Part shown: positions 46,337 through 57,400 of the stretch, in pieces | Layout: each line of letters starts with the position of its first letter | Numbering within the stretch: position 1 is the stretch's first letter | From: Akkermansiaceae bacterium | GTDB taxonomy: Bacteria > Verrucomicrobiota > Verrucomicrobiia > Verrucomicrobiales > Akkermansiaceae | Reading direction: 5' to 3' | Assembly (NCBI GenBank): GCA_025457665.1 | Contig: JALOTY010000023.1 | Location: 1 to 64,000, forward strand | DNA length: 64,000 bases | Notes under the pieces: generated by a model | Told to the model about the DNA's origin: nothing | Databases searched by the model: none | What the model saw: the letters and a program-made list of their open reading frames with translations, nothing else | Position numbers and translations under genes: made by a program

Positions 46337-49111
46337 ATGAAGTTTTTATCGAAAATTGCGCTGCTATTCACGATTTTTTCTACGTCCGCAAATCTTTGGG
46401 CCGAACATCCGGCGGACCATGAGTGGCGCGCCAGTTGGATTGGTCCCGAGGTTCAGGAATCGATGGATTTTGATTCAGCTGAGTGGATCTGGGTCGATGA
46501 GGAAGGGCGCGACCCTTTGTTGAACGCCAGAGCAGGGACGCATCAGTTCCGAAAGTCTTTCCATGTGGACGACCTCTCGATAGTCCGCAGTGCCACGGCA
46601 ATGCTGACTGCGGACAATCGATTCAAATTGTGGGTCAATGGTGTGGAGGTTGGGAGCGGCTCAGATTGGCAGCGCATCGGTGTTTTTGACTTTCGCAAAC
46701 AACTGAAGTCCGGCGGGAATGAGATCCTTGTGGAAGCAGGAAACGACGATGATGCTGGAGCAGTGAATGCTGCCGGTTTTATCGGGGAGTTTCGAATCGT
46801 ACAGAAAGGTTTGGAGCCAATCAATCTTGTGACGGATGGCTCCTGGACTGCCAGTGACGCGAGGCTCAGAGTCATCGGCCCCATGGGATCCGGTCCCTGG
46901 GGTCAGCTTGCTCCCGCTGACAGCTCCGGGCATGGGAATCTGTGGACATGCTACCGCCGCGATTTCAACCTTGGAGCAAAGCCTGAGACGGCGTGGGCAA
47001 GGATCGCGGTAGATTCGAAATACTGGCTTTGGGTGAACGGTAGGTTGATCGTTCGAGAAGGTGGACTGAAACGCGGTCCAACCCCCGACGATACCTATTT
47101 TGATCGGATCGATTTAGGGCCTCATCTGGTCGAGGGGAGGAATCAGATCGCGGTTTTGGCTTGGTTCTTTGGCAAGGACGGTTTCTCTCACAAAAACAGC
47201 GGGAAGGCGGGGTTCTTGTTTGAGATGCAAGCCGGCGACCACTGGATTCTGTCGGATCAATCTTGGAAAACATCCCGCCACCCGGCATTCGGTCAGGCAT
47301 CGAATTCGCCAAACTTCCGGCTGGCGGAAAGTTCGGTTCACTTTGATGCGCGGAAGGACTTTCCAGATTGGATTCACCCCGATTTCGATGACCAAGGTTG
47401 GGACGCGGCGACTAGCCTCGGAAGTCCGCCTACTCAACCTTGGAATCGGCTCTGGGAGAGATCGATCCCTCAGTGGAAGGACTTCGGTCTGAAAGAGTAC
47501 ACTTCCCAGAGGCTGGAGAACATGGAGGGTGGGGGAGCTGTCATTTCCGCTCGGCTTCCGTACAATGCCCAGATCACCCCCTGGCTGAAGGTCTCGGCCG
47601 ATGAAGGCCTCCTCATTCGGATGAGAACCGATAATCCAGCGAACGAGATCTTCGCGGAATACATCACGAGAGGTGGTGTTCAGGAGTTTGAGAGCCCGGC
47701 GTGGATGAGCGGGCATTCCGTGGTTTATGAGGTCCCGGCTGGGGTTGAGGTTCTGGAGCTGAAGTATCGGGAGAGTGGATACCTCACCGACTTCACCGGT
47801 CATTTCCGCTGCGATAACGACTTTCTGAATCGTCTGGTTGCCAAATGCGAGCGGACCCTTTATATTAATATGAGGGACACGTTTTTCGATTGTCCTGATC
47901 GAGAGCGAGCAGCATGGTGGGGTGATATTGTGATCCAGTTGGCTCAGGTGTTTCGGACATTCGACACTCGCAGTCATGCGCTGATCCGGAAGTGCATGTA
48001 CAATCTCGCGAACTGGCAAAGACCCAGCAAGACAATGTTTTCTCCTATCCCGGCTGGAAATTGGGACAAGGAGCTGCCGCAGCAAATGTTGGCAAGCATC
48101 GGCCAATACGGATTTTGGACGTATTATCTTCACACTGGAGACAAGGAGGCATTGAATGACCTCTACCCCCATGTGATGGACTATCTTTCGATCTGGGAGA
48201 CCGATGGGGATGGGCTCATTGTCCATCGTTCGGGGGAAAACGGATGGGATTGGGCTGATTGGGGCAATAATGTGGATATTCGGGTCCTTGACCAGGCATG
48301 GTTTTGCCTCGCGCTTCAGGGTGCGGCAAATATGGCAGAAGTTCTTGGCAAGACAGCGGATGCCAGGGCGATGCGTGCCAAACGCGATTCGGTCATCGCC
48401 GCCACAAATTCGAAGTTTTGGAACGGAGGTGCTTATCGGGATCCAAGCTACACGGGTGCCACCGATGATCGTGCTCAAGGAATGGCAGTGGTGGCGGGCA
48501 TCGCAGGAAGGGATAAGTTCCCCGCGATCCGAAAAGTTCTTTCAGAGACCCATCACGCGAGTCCCTATATCGAGAAATACATCCTTGAGGCTCTTTTCCT
48601 GATGAATGCGCCGGAGGATGCTCTGCTTCGATTACAAAAGCGGTATAAGGAAATGGTCGAGAGCGAAACGACCACCTTGTGGGAGCTCTTCAGTCGGGAT
48701 GGCACCCTCAATCATGCATGGACGGGTGGCCCCTTGACGCTCCTGCATGAGTTTGTCGCTGGTGTGGCTCCAACTTCGGCCGCCTATGCCAGCTATCGGG
48801 TTATGCCCACACTTGGGAGCTTGAAGCAGGTTGATGTGGGATTCGATACAGTGAAGGGACGTATCGATGTGAAAATTGCCAAGCTTGACGGAAGCTTCCT
48901 GCTTGATCTCGATTCTCCCGTCGGTGCTGAGGCAACAGTTTGTATCCCGGTTGGTGCGCATCCTCATCACAGTGTGAGCGTCGGTGGCAAGAGGGTTTGG
49001 AGGGGTGGCGAATACTCAGCAGCCGTAGAGGGAGTCACTGCGGGTCCTGAGGTGTTGGGTTTTGCAACTTTTGTGGTCGGCCCGGGAAAGTGGAAGTTTG
49101 AATCGCGTTAA
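46337..49111 (+). CDS. exported alpha-L-rhamnosidase, GH78
   Basis: The 924-residue protein has a signal peptide (KIALLFTIFSTSANLWA, cleavage near AEH). N-terminal beta-sandwich domains (about 30-370; FKLWVNGVEVGSG, YWLWVNGRLIVREGG) precede the six-hairpin catalytic domain (about 480-830). The GH78 acid motif is DCPDRERAAWWGD with Glu523, and the second expected glutamate is in TTTLWELFS (Glu783). A C-terminal beta-sandwich follows. It releases terminal L-rhamnose from polysaccharides or glycosides, probably in the periplasm or at the surface. It is ten bases upstream of the GH29 gene, so the two are probably cotranscribed. Confidence 0.9.
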   Translation: MKFLSKIALLFTIFSTSANLWAEHPADHEWRASWIGPEVQESMDFDSAEWIWVDEEGRDPLLNARAGTHQFRKSFHVDDLSIVRSATAMLTADNRFKLWVNGVEVGSGSDWQRIGVFDFRKQLKSGGNEILVEAGNDDDAGAVNAAGFIGEFRIVQKGLEPINLVTDGSWTASDARLRVIGPMGSGPWGQLAPADSSGHGNLWTCYRRDFNLGAKPETAWARIAVDSKYWLWVNGRLIVREGGLKRGPTPDDTYFDRIDLGPHLVEGRNQIAVLAWFFGKDGFSHKNSGKAGFLFEMQAGDHWILSDQSWKTSRHPAFGQASNSPNFRLAESSVHFDARKDFPDWIHPDFDDQGWDAATSLGSPPTQPWNRLWERSIPQWKDFGLKEYTSQRLENMEGGGAVISARLPYNAQITPWLKVSADEGLLIRMRTDNPANEIFAEYITRGGVQEFESPAWMSGHSVVYEVPAGVEVLELKYRESGYLTDFTGHFRCDNDFLNRLVAKCERTLYINMRDTFFDCPDRERAAWWGDIVIQLAQVFRTFDTRSHALIRKCMYNLANWQRPSKTMFSPIPAGNWDKELPQQMLASIGQYGFWTYYLHTGDKEALNDLYPHVMDYLSIWETDGDGLIVHRSGENGWDWADWGNNVDIRVLDQAWFCLALQGAANMAEVLGKTADARAMRAKRDSVIAATNSKFWNGGAYRDPSYTGATDDRAQGMAVVAGIAGRDKFPAIRKVLSETHHASPYIEKYILEALFLMNAPEDALLRLQKRYKEMVESETTTLWELFSRDGTLNHAWTGGPLTLLHEFVAGVAPTSAAYASYRVMPTLGSLKQVDVGFDTVKGRIDVKIAKLDGSFLLDLDSPVGAEATVCIPVGAHPHHSVSVGGKRVWRGGEYSAAVEGVTAGPEVLGFATFVVGPGKWKFESR

Positions 49112-49121
49112 GTCATCAAAA

Positions 49122-51215
49122 ATGGATCCCATGAAAGCCGAAGCAATGGATATTGCGAGATTCTCTCGTCGGGTTGGAGTTGTTTTCTTTGTCGCCATCC
49201 TGATGTGCCTGCCAGTGTTGGCCGATGAGCTCGCGAAAGAGGCTGAGGTAAATGGTGATCGGACTCCTTCGGATGCTTATGGCGGAAATAGGAAGGTGGA
49301 GCAGCCTCTGACGCCGGATGAGGCAAGGCTGCCCTATCGGATTCCCGAGAAGATTGCCCCGGGACCTTTTTTGGCGGATTGGAGCTCGTTTACGGGGGAG
49401 AAACTTGAAAGGGAACCTGCGTGGTGGCGTGAGGCAAAGATCGGGGTTTGGTTTCATTGGGGTCCACAGTCCATGGGCCGGAATGGCGATTGGTATGCAC
49501 GATTCCTTTATCAACAGCCGCCCGAGGGGCGAAAGGGGAGGGCCAATGATCGGTGGATGTATGATCGACATCTTGAGTTGTTCGGGCACCCTTCGGAATT
49601 TGGATACATGGATGTCCTCAACGCATGGAAGGCTCCAAAGTTCGATCCACAGAAACTGGTAAAGCTTTATGCAGATTCAGGCGCTCGATACATCCTTGTG
49701 CAAGGGGCCCATCACGACAATTTCGATCTTTGGAACTCTCCCCATCAGCCATGGAATTCGGTGAACGTCGGTCCAAAGCGTGACATCGTCGGGGAGATCT
49801 TTCAGGAGGCTAGAAAATTCAATTTCCGTACGGGAATGGCCTTTCATGCGGACTATTCACTATGGTGGTTTCAGCCCGCTTTCGGGTCCGACAAAACCGG
49901 ACCAAGGGCTGGAGTGCTTTTCGATGCCGCGACGAGGGCCAAGAAGGACGGAATCGGCAAGTGGTGGGAAGGCTTGGATCCGCGGGATCTATATGGGATT
50001 GACCTGCAAGCCGAGGTCCTTCCGGGGCAGGATATCCACGACGGGTTCTTTACGCCGGTTCGGGATGTTTTTGTGCACCCTGAGACTCGTGAGTTTGCAA
50101 AGGAATACACTTTGAAATGGTTTCGGCGGGTCAAGCAATTTGTGGATGATTATGATCCAGACATGCTTTATACCGATGGGACGGAGCCATTCACGGGATC
50201 TGGCACGGCAAAAGGAGTCATCAGTGATGCCACAGTGAAAGCTGTTGCCCACATGTATAACAAGCGTGCGGCGAGGAACGGTGGTGTGGTTGATTGCATG
50301 GCGGTGATCAAAGGCGGGCCGAGGATTCCAGGTATCGCTGCTCCTCACGAGAATGGATACACCGGGCCTATTAAGCGTGAACCATGGGTCTGGGAGAACA
50401 CACTTGGAGAGTGGTTTTTCGAAGACAATACCCTTTATGATTCCAGGGCAATGATTTTCCAGATGATCGAAGCCATTGCCCGCGATGGAAACTTCATGCT
50501 CAACATCGGATTGACTCCTGAAGGGGAGCTGGAACCGGGTGGGGTCAGAATGTGGGAGGATTTCGGTGAGTTTACGAAGCGCAACGCATTGGCGATTTAT
50601 GGGAGTAGTGCGTGGAAAATTCTGGGAGAGGATGGCTCGGAATACAGCGGGGTTTTAGGTGCGGATGTAACCGCTCGGTTAAGGGAGATGATTAGCGCTC
50701 ACAGGCTCGAGTTTACGGTGGGTGTCCCTGTTTTTGGGTCTGATCCTGCTCCAGGGGTTCCCAAGTTGCTAAAGGTGAGTTACCGACTTGATGGTCAGGT
50801 TGGGTCAATGGCCAAGGCCGAAAATGAAGCTTTTGTCCTGGCTGGAGTGGAGAGCTTGGAAATCCTCGAGGCACGGTTCGTGCCGGATGTCAGCCCAATC
50901 CTTCCACGAAGCTTTCCTTCAGGGCCGATCATTCGAGAGCATGCTGAGTTCGAGATGTCGACAAAAGATGTCCGTTTCACCCATGGCAAAGATGGGGCGG
51001 TTTATGTCTTCGTCATGGCTGTTCCTGAGGCCGGCGAGCGACTTCGGATCCGAGCGCTTGGGCACTCGGCCGGTTTTCTTGATCGACCCGTAAAATCGGT
51101 GAGTTTGCTGGGTTCCGATTCCAATCTCGATTGGAGCCATGAGCCTGATGCATTAGTGTTAACCTATCCGAGAGATTCTGGTTTTCCTTTTGCCGTGGTT
51201 TTCCGTGTAGAGTAG
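49122..51215 (+). CDS. exported alpha-L-fucosidase, GH29
   Basis: The 697-residue protein starts at the ATG at 49122; further ATGs at 49131 and 49146 are possible. A signal peptide (VGVVFFVAILMCLPVLADE) is clear. The GH29 barrel is shown by WWREAKIGVWFHWGPQSMG, GARYILVQGAHHDNFDLWNS, and the nucleophile strand YDPDMLYTDGTEP with Asp352. LNIGLTPEGELEPGG closes the barrel, followed by a beta-sandwich. It should release L-fucose from a glycan. With the GH78 gene just upstream it supports a rhamnose- and fucose-bearing substrate. Confidence 0.9.
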   Translation: MDPMKAEAMDIARFSRRVGVVFFVAILMCLPVLADELAKEAEVNGDRTPSDAYGGNRKVEQPLTPDEARLPYRIPEKIAPGPFLADWSSFTGEKLEREPAWWREAKIGVWFHWGPQSMGRNGDWYARFLYQQPPEGRKGRANDRWMYDRHLELFGHPSEFGYMDVLNAWKAPKFDPQKLVKLYADSGARYILVQGAHHDNFDLWNSPHQPWNSVNVGPKRDIVGEIFQEARKFNFRTGMAFHADYSLWWFQPAFGSDKTGPRAGVLFDAATRAKKDGIGKWWEGLDPRDLYGIDLQAEVLPGQDIHDGFFTPVRDVFVHPETREFAKEYTLKWFRRVKQFVDDYDPDMLYTDGTEPFTGSGTAKGVISDATVKAVAHMYNKRAARNGGVVDCMAVIKGGPRIPGIAAPHENGYTGPIKREPWVWENTLGEWFFEDNTLYDSRAMIFQMIEAIARDGNFMLNIGLTPEGELEPGGVRMWEDFGEFTKRNALAIYGSSAWKILGEDGSEYSGVLGADVTARLREMISAHRLEFTVGVPVFGSDPAPGVPKLLKVSYRLDGQVGSMAKAENEAFVLAGVESLEILEARFVPDVSPILPRSFPSGPIIREHAEFEMSTKDVRFTHGKDGAVYVFVMAVPEAGERLRIRALGHSAGFLDRPVKSVSLLGSDSNLDWSHEPDALVLTYPRDSGFPFAVVFRVE

Positions 51216-51452
51216 GTCTTTTCTTAGTGGGTTCTTGGGTTCTCTGTGGCATATCGGATTGGTTTCCGATGCAGAAAATCGAATGAATGATGCGCATTGC
51301 AGTCTGGAACTGAGTCTGGCTTGCGATTAGTCTCGCGTGCGAGTCTGTCCTGCTCGGGTCTCTTTAAAGATTGTAGGGTAGGGGGGACGAGGAAGTTCGG
51401 GCTCTGTTGTGAGGCGAGACTCGAGGCAATTGCGGCTTCCCAAACCTATTTC
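51216..51452. other. 237-bp intergenic region before the giant gene
   Basis: The region has no gene. It is of ordinary composition, in contrast to the very G+C-rich gene that follows. The downstream frame is open here, but its translation lacks an export signal until the ATG at 51453. It presumably carries the promoter of the giant gene. Confidence 0.45.
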
Positions 51453-54400
51453 ATGAAAACCCTTTTTGCGATTCTCATCACACTTGGTAGTGGTATTTGC
51501 CCGCTCGGAGCCCAAGCGACCTACGAACAGCGCCACGACGCCTACTTCGACGACATCAGCGGGCGCAAAATCAACACCGGCCAGCGCGACGGCCCGCACC
51601 GCGCCGGGCGCACCGGCTTCTGGACCACTCAGGGCAAACTGCAGCGCGGCAATGAATCGTCCGGCGTCTGGTCGAATCTCAGCTCCACCATCACCGACGC
51701 CGACGGCTCGGGCGACGCCGGCGGTGCCAACGGCGGCTTCTCCGGCTGGCCCGGCATGGACACCTACCTCCGCTGGCAGCACCGCTTCCCGCAGTGGATC
51801 AAGGACCAGTATTACACGGAATACACCACCATGCCGACCTACGGCAACGGCTTCACCCCGAACCAGCGCATCATGTGGGCCGCCGCCTGCAAGCTCGCCT
51901 GCGAAACTTGGGGCGTCCCCGCCGTCACCTCCGTCTCCAACGCCGCCAACCGCTACGGCGACCCCACCGGCAAGGCCTACATGATGGCCATCTGCGACCG
52001 CACGGTGAAATACAACTTCGAGGAACGCTGGGCGAAGCACTACCTGCAATACACCCTCGGCCCGCTCCGCTCGATCGCCGACCTCTCGAACGATCCCGAG
52101 CTCGCCAACCGCGCCCGCATGACCTGGAACTGGGGCTGGATGGACATCGCGTCCTTCTCGTTCAAAGGCCGCTGGGCCATCCCCGCCGGCCGCGGCTCGA
52201 TGACCCAGGACGGAAATTCCAGCGACATCTCCGAGTTCGGCTCCTGGCTGATGTTCGAAGGCACGCCCCGCGCCAACCCGCTCGATATGGACCAGTCGCT
52301 GCTCTACACGCAGCCACGGATCGGCCAGGCCCACCTCGTCACCCAGCCGCCCATCATTCCGGAAATGTTAGAGGCGGCCACCGACCGCTCGAAGCCCTTC
52401 ACCCGCCGCGGTTTCGCCCGCGTCCATGAGACCCAGTTCGCCACCAGCTACCTCACCAAGGACTGGGTCCTCTACAGCCAACTCGAAGCCGACACCACGC
52501 TCAACGCCGACGGCACGCTCAAGATCAAGGACCTCAACAATGGTGGCGTCCCCTCCAACGACTGGTCGTCCGAGCGCTGGGCCGTGATGTGGGACGAAAC
52601 CGGCCCCGCCGGCCTCACCATGAAAGCCCCCACCGGCTACGGCTGGTGCCAGGGCTGCGGCCTCGGCCCGCACGAGGACATCGTCCAGCACGAAGGCACC
52701 ATCGCCGGGATCTTCAACATCCCGGCCACCAGCGATTGGCAATACACCCGCGACTCCATCCCCACCAACACCACCGCGGTCATCAACGACTCCGCCACCA
52801 CCGGCCGCCTCTACCTCCACTACAGCAAGGTCCTCGTCGCCATCACCCGCAGCGACATCGGCAATTTCACCTGGCCGCCCGCCGCCCAGACCTTCTGCAA
52901 CAAGCGCGGCTACGCGGTCGAATGCGCCTCGCTCGACGAATACCCACAGTCCACCGCCGCCGCCCGCCTCGCCGCCTTCAAGGCCGACATCGAAGCGAAC
53001 CCGCCCGACTTCTCCCACGTCAACGACGCCGTCCCGCGGATGATCTACACCACCCGCGACGGCACCGTGCTCGATGTGACCTACGGCCAGGGCGGAAAAA
53101 TCAACAACGACCCCGTCGATTACACCAGTTGGCCGCTCCACGAATCCCCCTGGGCCCGCCAGCACCAGATGGGAAACATGTGGGTCTTCGGCAAGGACCG
53201 CCACCTGCTCTGGAACTACAAGAACTGGACCGAACGCAGCGACTACCGCCCCACCGCCACCACCAGCGCGCCCGTCACCGCCGCCGCATCCGTCGACATC
53301 GACCTGTCCACCCGCGTCAGCGATGCGGAAACCCCCGCCGCCGATCTCAACTACCGCATCACCGGTTCTAACAACGGCAGCGCCGTCATCCTGCCCGATG
53401 GCAAAACCGCGCGCTTCACCCCGGCCGCCAACCTCGCCGGGGAAAGCAATTTCACCTTCACCGCCGGCGGCGAGTTCCCCGACCAGCGCTTCATTTTCCA
53501 CTACGATTACGAACAGCCCGATCCCCTCGCCGGCGGCATCGTCAACGACCAGTCCACCAACGACCGCCACGCCACCGCCAGCGTCGGAGGCATCGCCTCC
53601 CTAACAAGCGAAGCGGACCAGCCCTCCATCCTCGGCACCGACAGCACGAAGTCGCTGCGCGTCGTCTCCGGCAACTACGGCTCCGCCAAGCTCTCCCGCC
53701 AGATCCACCCGGCCACGCTGAATTTCTCGAACCACGACTGGACCTTCGCCACCTGGTTCAAACGCGACAGTTACGCCGACGAGGATTTCCTCTTCTACAT
53801 CGGCAATAGCGACGGCAACAGCGGCAACGTCGACGAACTCCAGCTCACCCTCCCCGCCCAGTCGAAGACACTCTCGCTCAAACACTGGACCACCGCCAAC
53901 GTCCTCGACGTCAATCTCACCACCGCCCCCATCGTGGAAACCGGGGCGTGGCACCACGTCGCCGTCCAATACGCCCGCAGCTCCTTCAACACCGGCGTGA
54001 TGAAGCTTTTCCTCGACGGAAAACTCGTCGCCACCTCTGCCCCGGTCACCTTCGCGCTCGACCAGACCGGCCCCGTCTTCATCGGCGGACCCGCCTCCAA
54101 CGCCGTCCTCAGCCGCAACTTCAACGGCTGGCTCGACGATACCATCCTCGCCCGCGGCGAACTTTCCACTGACGAGATTGATACCCTCGCCACCTCGACC
54201 GCTTCCCACCTCGGCGGCGTGAAACTCGAACAAACCGTCCGCGTCATCGCTAGCCCGCTCCCGCCGACTTCGCTCGCCGCCAGCGCCTCGAACAACACCA
54301 TCCAACTCGCTTGGTCCGCCAGCAGCGGCGCGGCCAGCTACACCGTGAAGCGCGCCACTTCCGCCAGCGGCCCCTTCACCCCCCTCGCCTCCGGCATCAC

Positions 54401-57400
54401 CGGCACCAGTTACTCGGACGCCACCGCCACCTTCGGCACCACCTACCACTACGTCGTCACCGCCTCGAACAGCTCCAGCGAAAGCACCGAGTCGAACGTC
54501 GCCAGCGCCCAACTCCCCGCCACCGATCCCTCGATCTGGAACGGCGGCACCATGGCCGCCTGGTCCCGCGGCGCGCGCATCGCCTTCCCCGGCTACTCGA
54601 ACTCCGAAGCCCTCACGAACATCCCGCTGCTCGTCCGCCTCGATGCCACGAACGTCCCCGGCTTCAGCTACTCCCAGCTCGCCTTCGCGAACGGCGCGGA
54701 CCTCCGCTTCACCGATGCCTCCGGCACCACCGAACTCGCCTACGAGATCGAAAAGTGGGACCCCGCCGGCACCAGCCTCGTCTGGGTGCGAGTCCCGTCG
54801 CTGAGCGCCAATACCAGCATCCTCGCCTTCTGGGGAAATCCGGCCGCCACCGCCAGCGCCCAGCCTAACAGCCTCAGCGGCCTCGCCCTCTGGCTCAAGG
54901 CCGACGCCATCACCGGCCTCGCCGACGGCGCCACGCTCACCACTTGGAACGACTCGTCCACCAACGCCCGCAACGCCACCGTCCTCTCCGGCACACCCAC
55001 CTTCGAGACCTCGGAGCTCAACGGCCAACCCGTCGTCCGCTTCCCCGCCAACGGCGAGACCTCGCTCCAGTTCCCCTCGCTCAACACCATCCGCACCGTC
55101 TTCTGGGTGGTGAAGGAAACCGCGCCCGGCACGCATTTCCTGTTAGGCGACGACAACACCTACCACTTCCACCGCGGCTCCACCGCTGGAAACCTCTGGG
55201 ACGCCACCTACGCCAGCGCCAACGTCCGCAACGGAACGACCAAGCTCAACGGCACGGCCGTCAACGGCATCACCACCCCGCTCGGCAACGGCTGGAAACT
55301 CGTCTCCGTCGTCACCACCGGAAACTGCGAAGCCAGCCGCATTTCCAAGGACCGCAGCATCGCCGCCCGCTCCTGGGACGGCGACATCGCGGAAGTCATC
55401 ATCTACGACCGCGCCCTCAGCGCGAACGAAGAGCTGCTCGTCGGCGGCTATCTCTCGCAGAAATACGCCCTGCCCGCCGCTTACTCCGGAGCCGCGCCCG
55501 CCTACACCGTCAACGGCTCCGCCTGGACCGGCGGATACACCGGCGTCTGGCACTTGAACTCCACCACCGTCAACGACTCGACGTCCGTCCAACAAAACAC
55601 CACCTCCAACGCCACTCTAACAGGTTCCGGCAAGGTCGCCGCAGCCCTCGTCCACAACGGCAGCTCCCAGCACGCCATCATCCCCCACGCCACCGAGCTC
55701 AATCTCTCCAACAACTACGAAATCTCCGGCTGGTTCAAGCTCGCTGCCGCCGACAAACCCGCTTCCGGCAACTACCGCTCGCTCTTCACCAAGGAAACCG
55801 ACTCCAATACCCGCAACTGGTGGCTCTCCATCAACAGCGACGGCAAGCTCTGGTGGAAAAGCAGCGCCGGCATCGATGTCACCAGCCCCAGCGACCTCGC
55901 CGACAACCAGTGGCACCACTTCTCCGCCGTGCACGACGGCTCCACCGCCCGTCTCTACCTCGACGGCGTCGAAGTCGCCACCGGCAGCGCCCCTTCATCC
56001 GAAGCACTCACCACTTGGGCAGTTAGACTCGGCAGTCAAAACGCGACCCGCTGGTTCAAGGGCGCGCTCGACGAGTTCCGCATCGCCAACGTGAAACGCA
56101 GCGCCGCCTGGGTCCGCGCCGTTTACGACAACATCCACAACCCCGCCTTCATCCGCATCGCCCCCGCCACGCCCTACGCCGCGGCCTTCGCACCGATGCT
56201 CGCCAACCTTCCCGCCACCGCGGTCACCAGCACTGCCGCCACCCTCAACGGCACCCTCGTTTCCACCGGCGGCTCCACCACCACCGTCACGATCTATCAC
56301 GGCCCCAGCGACGGCGGCACCACGCCCGCGAACTGGGCCGGCAGCCTCAACCTCGGCACCCGCCCGGTCGGAAACTTCGGCGGCGCGATCAGCGGCCTCC
56401 CCGCCGGCAGCATCCGCTACTTCCGCGCCTTCGCCAGCAACGCCACCGGCGGCACCTGGGCACCCGTCACCTCCAGTTTCATCACGCCCACCGCCGCCCC
56501 GGGCAGCCTCGCCGCCACTCCCACCAACGGCCTCGTCAGCCTCTCTTGGACCGCCACACCCGGCGCCACCAGTTACCAACTCAAACGCTCCAGCACCCCC
56601 GGCGGCCCCTACAACACGATCCTCTCCGGCATCCTCGGCACCAACGCCACCGATCCCTCCGCGACCGCCGGAAGCACGCACTACTACGTCCTCAGCGCCT
56701 CGAACACCGGGGGCGAAAGCGCGGACTCCGCCGAGCTCGCCGTCGCCGTCCTCGCCGCGCCCGCCACTCTAACAGCCACCGCCGGCAACAACAGCGTCGC
56801 CCTGTCCTGGAGCGCCGTCGCCGGAGCCAACAGCTACACCGTCCAGCGCGCCACCACCTCCGGCGGCCCCTTCACCACCCTCGCCAGCGGTCTAACAAGC
56901 CCCAGCCACAACGACGCCACCGCGTTGAACGGCAGCACCTACTTCTATCAGGTCAGTGCGCTCAGCGCCTCCTACGAAAGCGATCCATCGGACATCGCCA
57001 CCGCCACCCCGTCGGCAAGCATCGCCGCCCCCACCGGCCTCGCCGGAGCTCCCGTCAGCACCGGCGCGAACCTGACCTGGAACGCCGTCGCCGGAGCCAC
57101 CCACTACCGCGTCAAACGCTCCACCACCAGCGGCGGCCCCTACACCACCGTCGCCAACAACCTGCTCGCCCCCAGCCACGGCGATACCGGCCTCACCAAC
57201 GGCACCACCTACTTCTACGTTGTCAGCGCTTTCAATGGCAGCATCGAAAGCGCGAACTCCGCCCAGATCAGCATCGTTCCCGCCGTTCCGCCCACCACCT
57301 TCACCACCGCCAGCGCCGGCAACTGGAGCAGCGCCACCTGGACGCCCCAGCAGCCGATCTCCGCCTTCGCCACGACCATCGTCTTCAACAACGCCGCCTC

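Noticed and set aside
53601..55136. Long minus-strand frames inside the giant gene (also 59173-60504, 60565-62181 and 55995-56681)
   Set aside because: Translations are almost only Gly, Ala, Glu, Val and Arg, as expected from reading a G+C-rich gene backwards. No motif or signal peptide.
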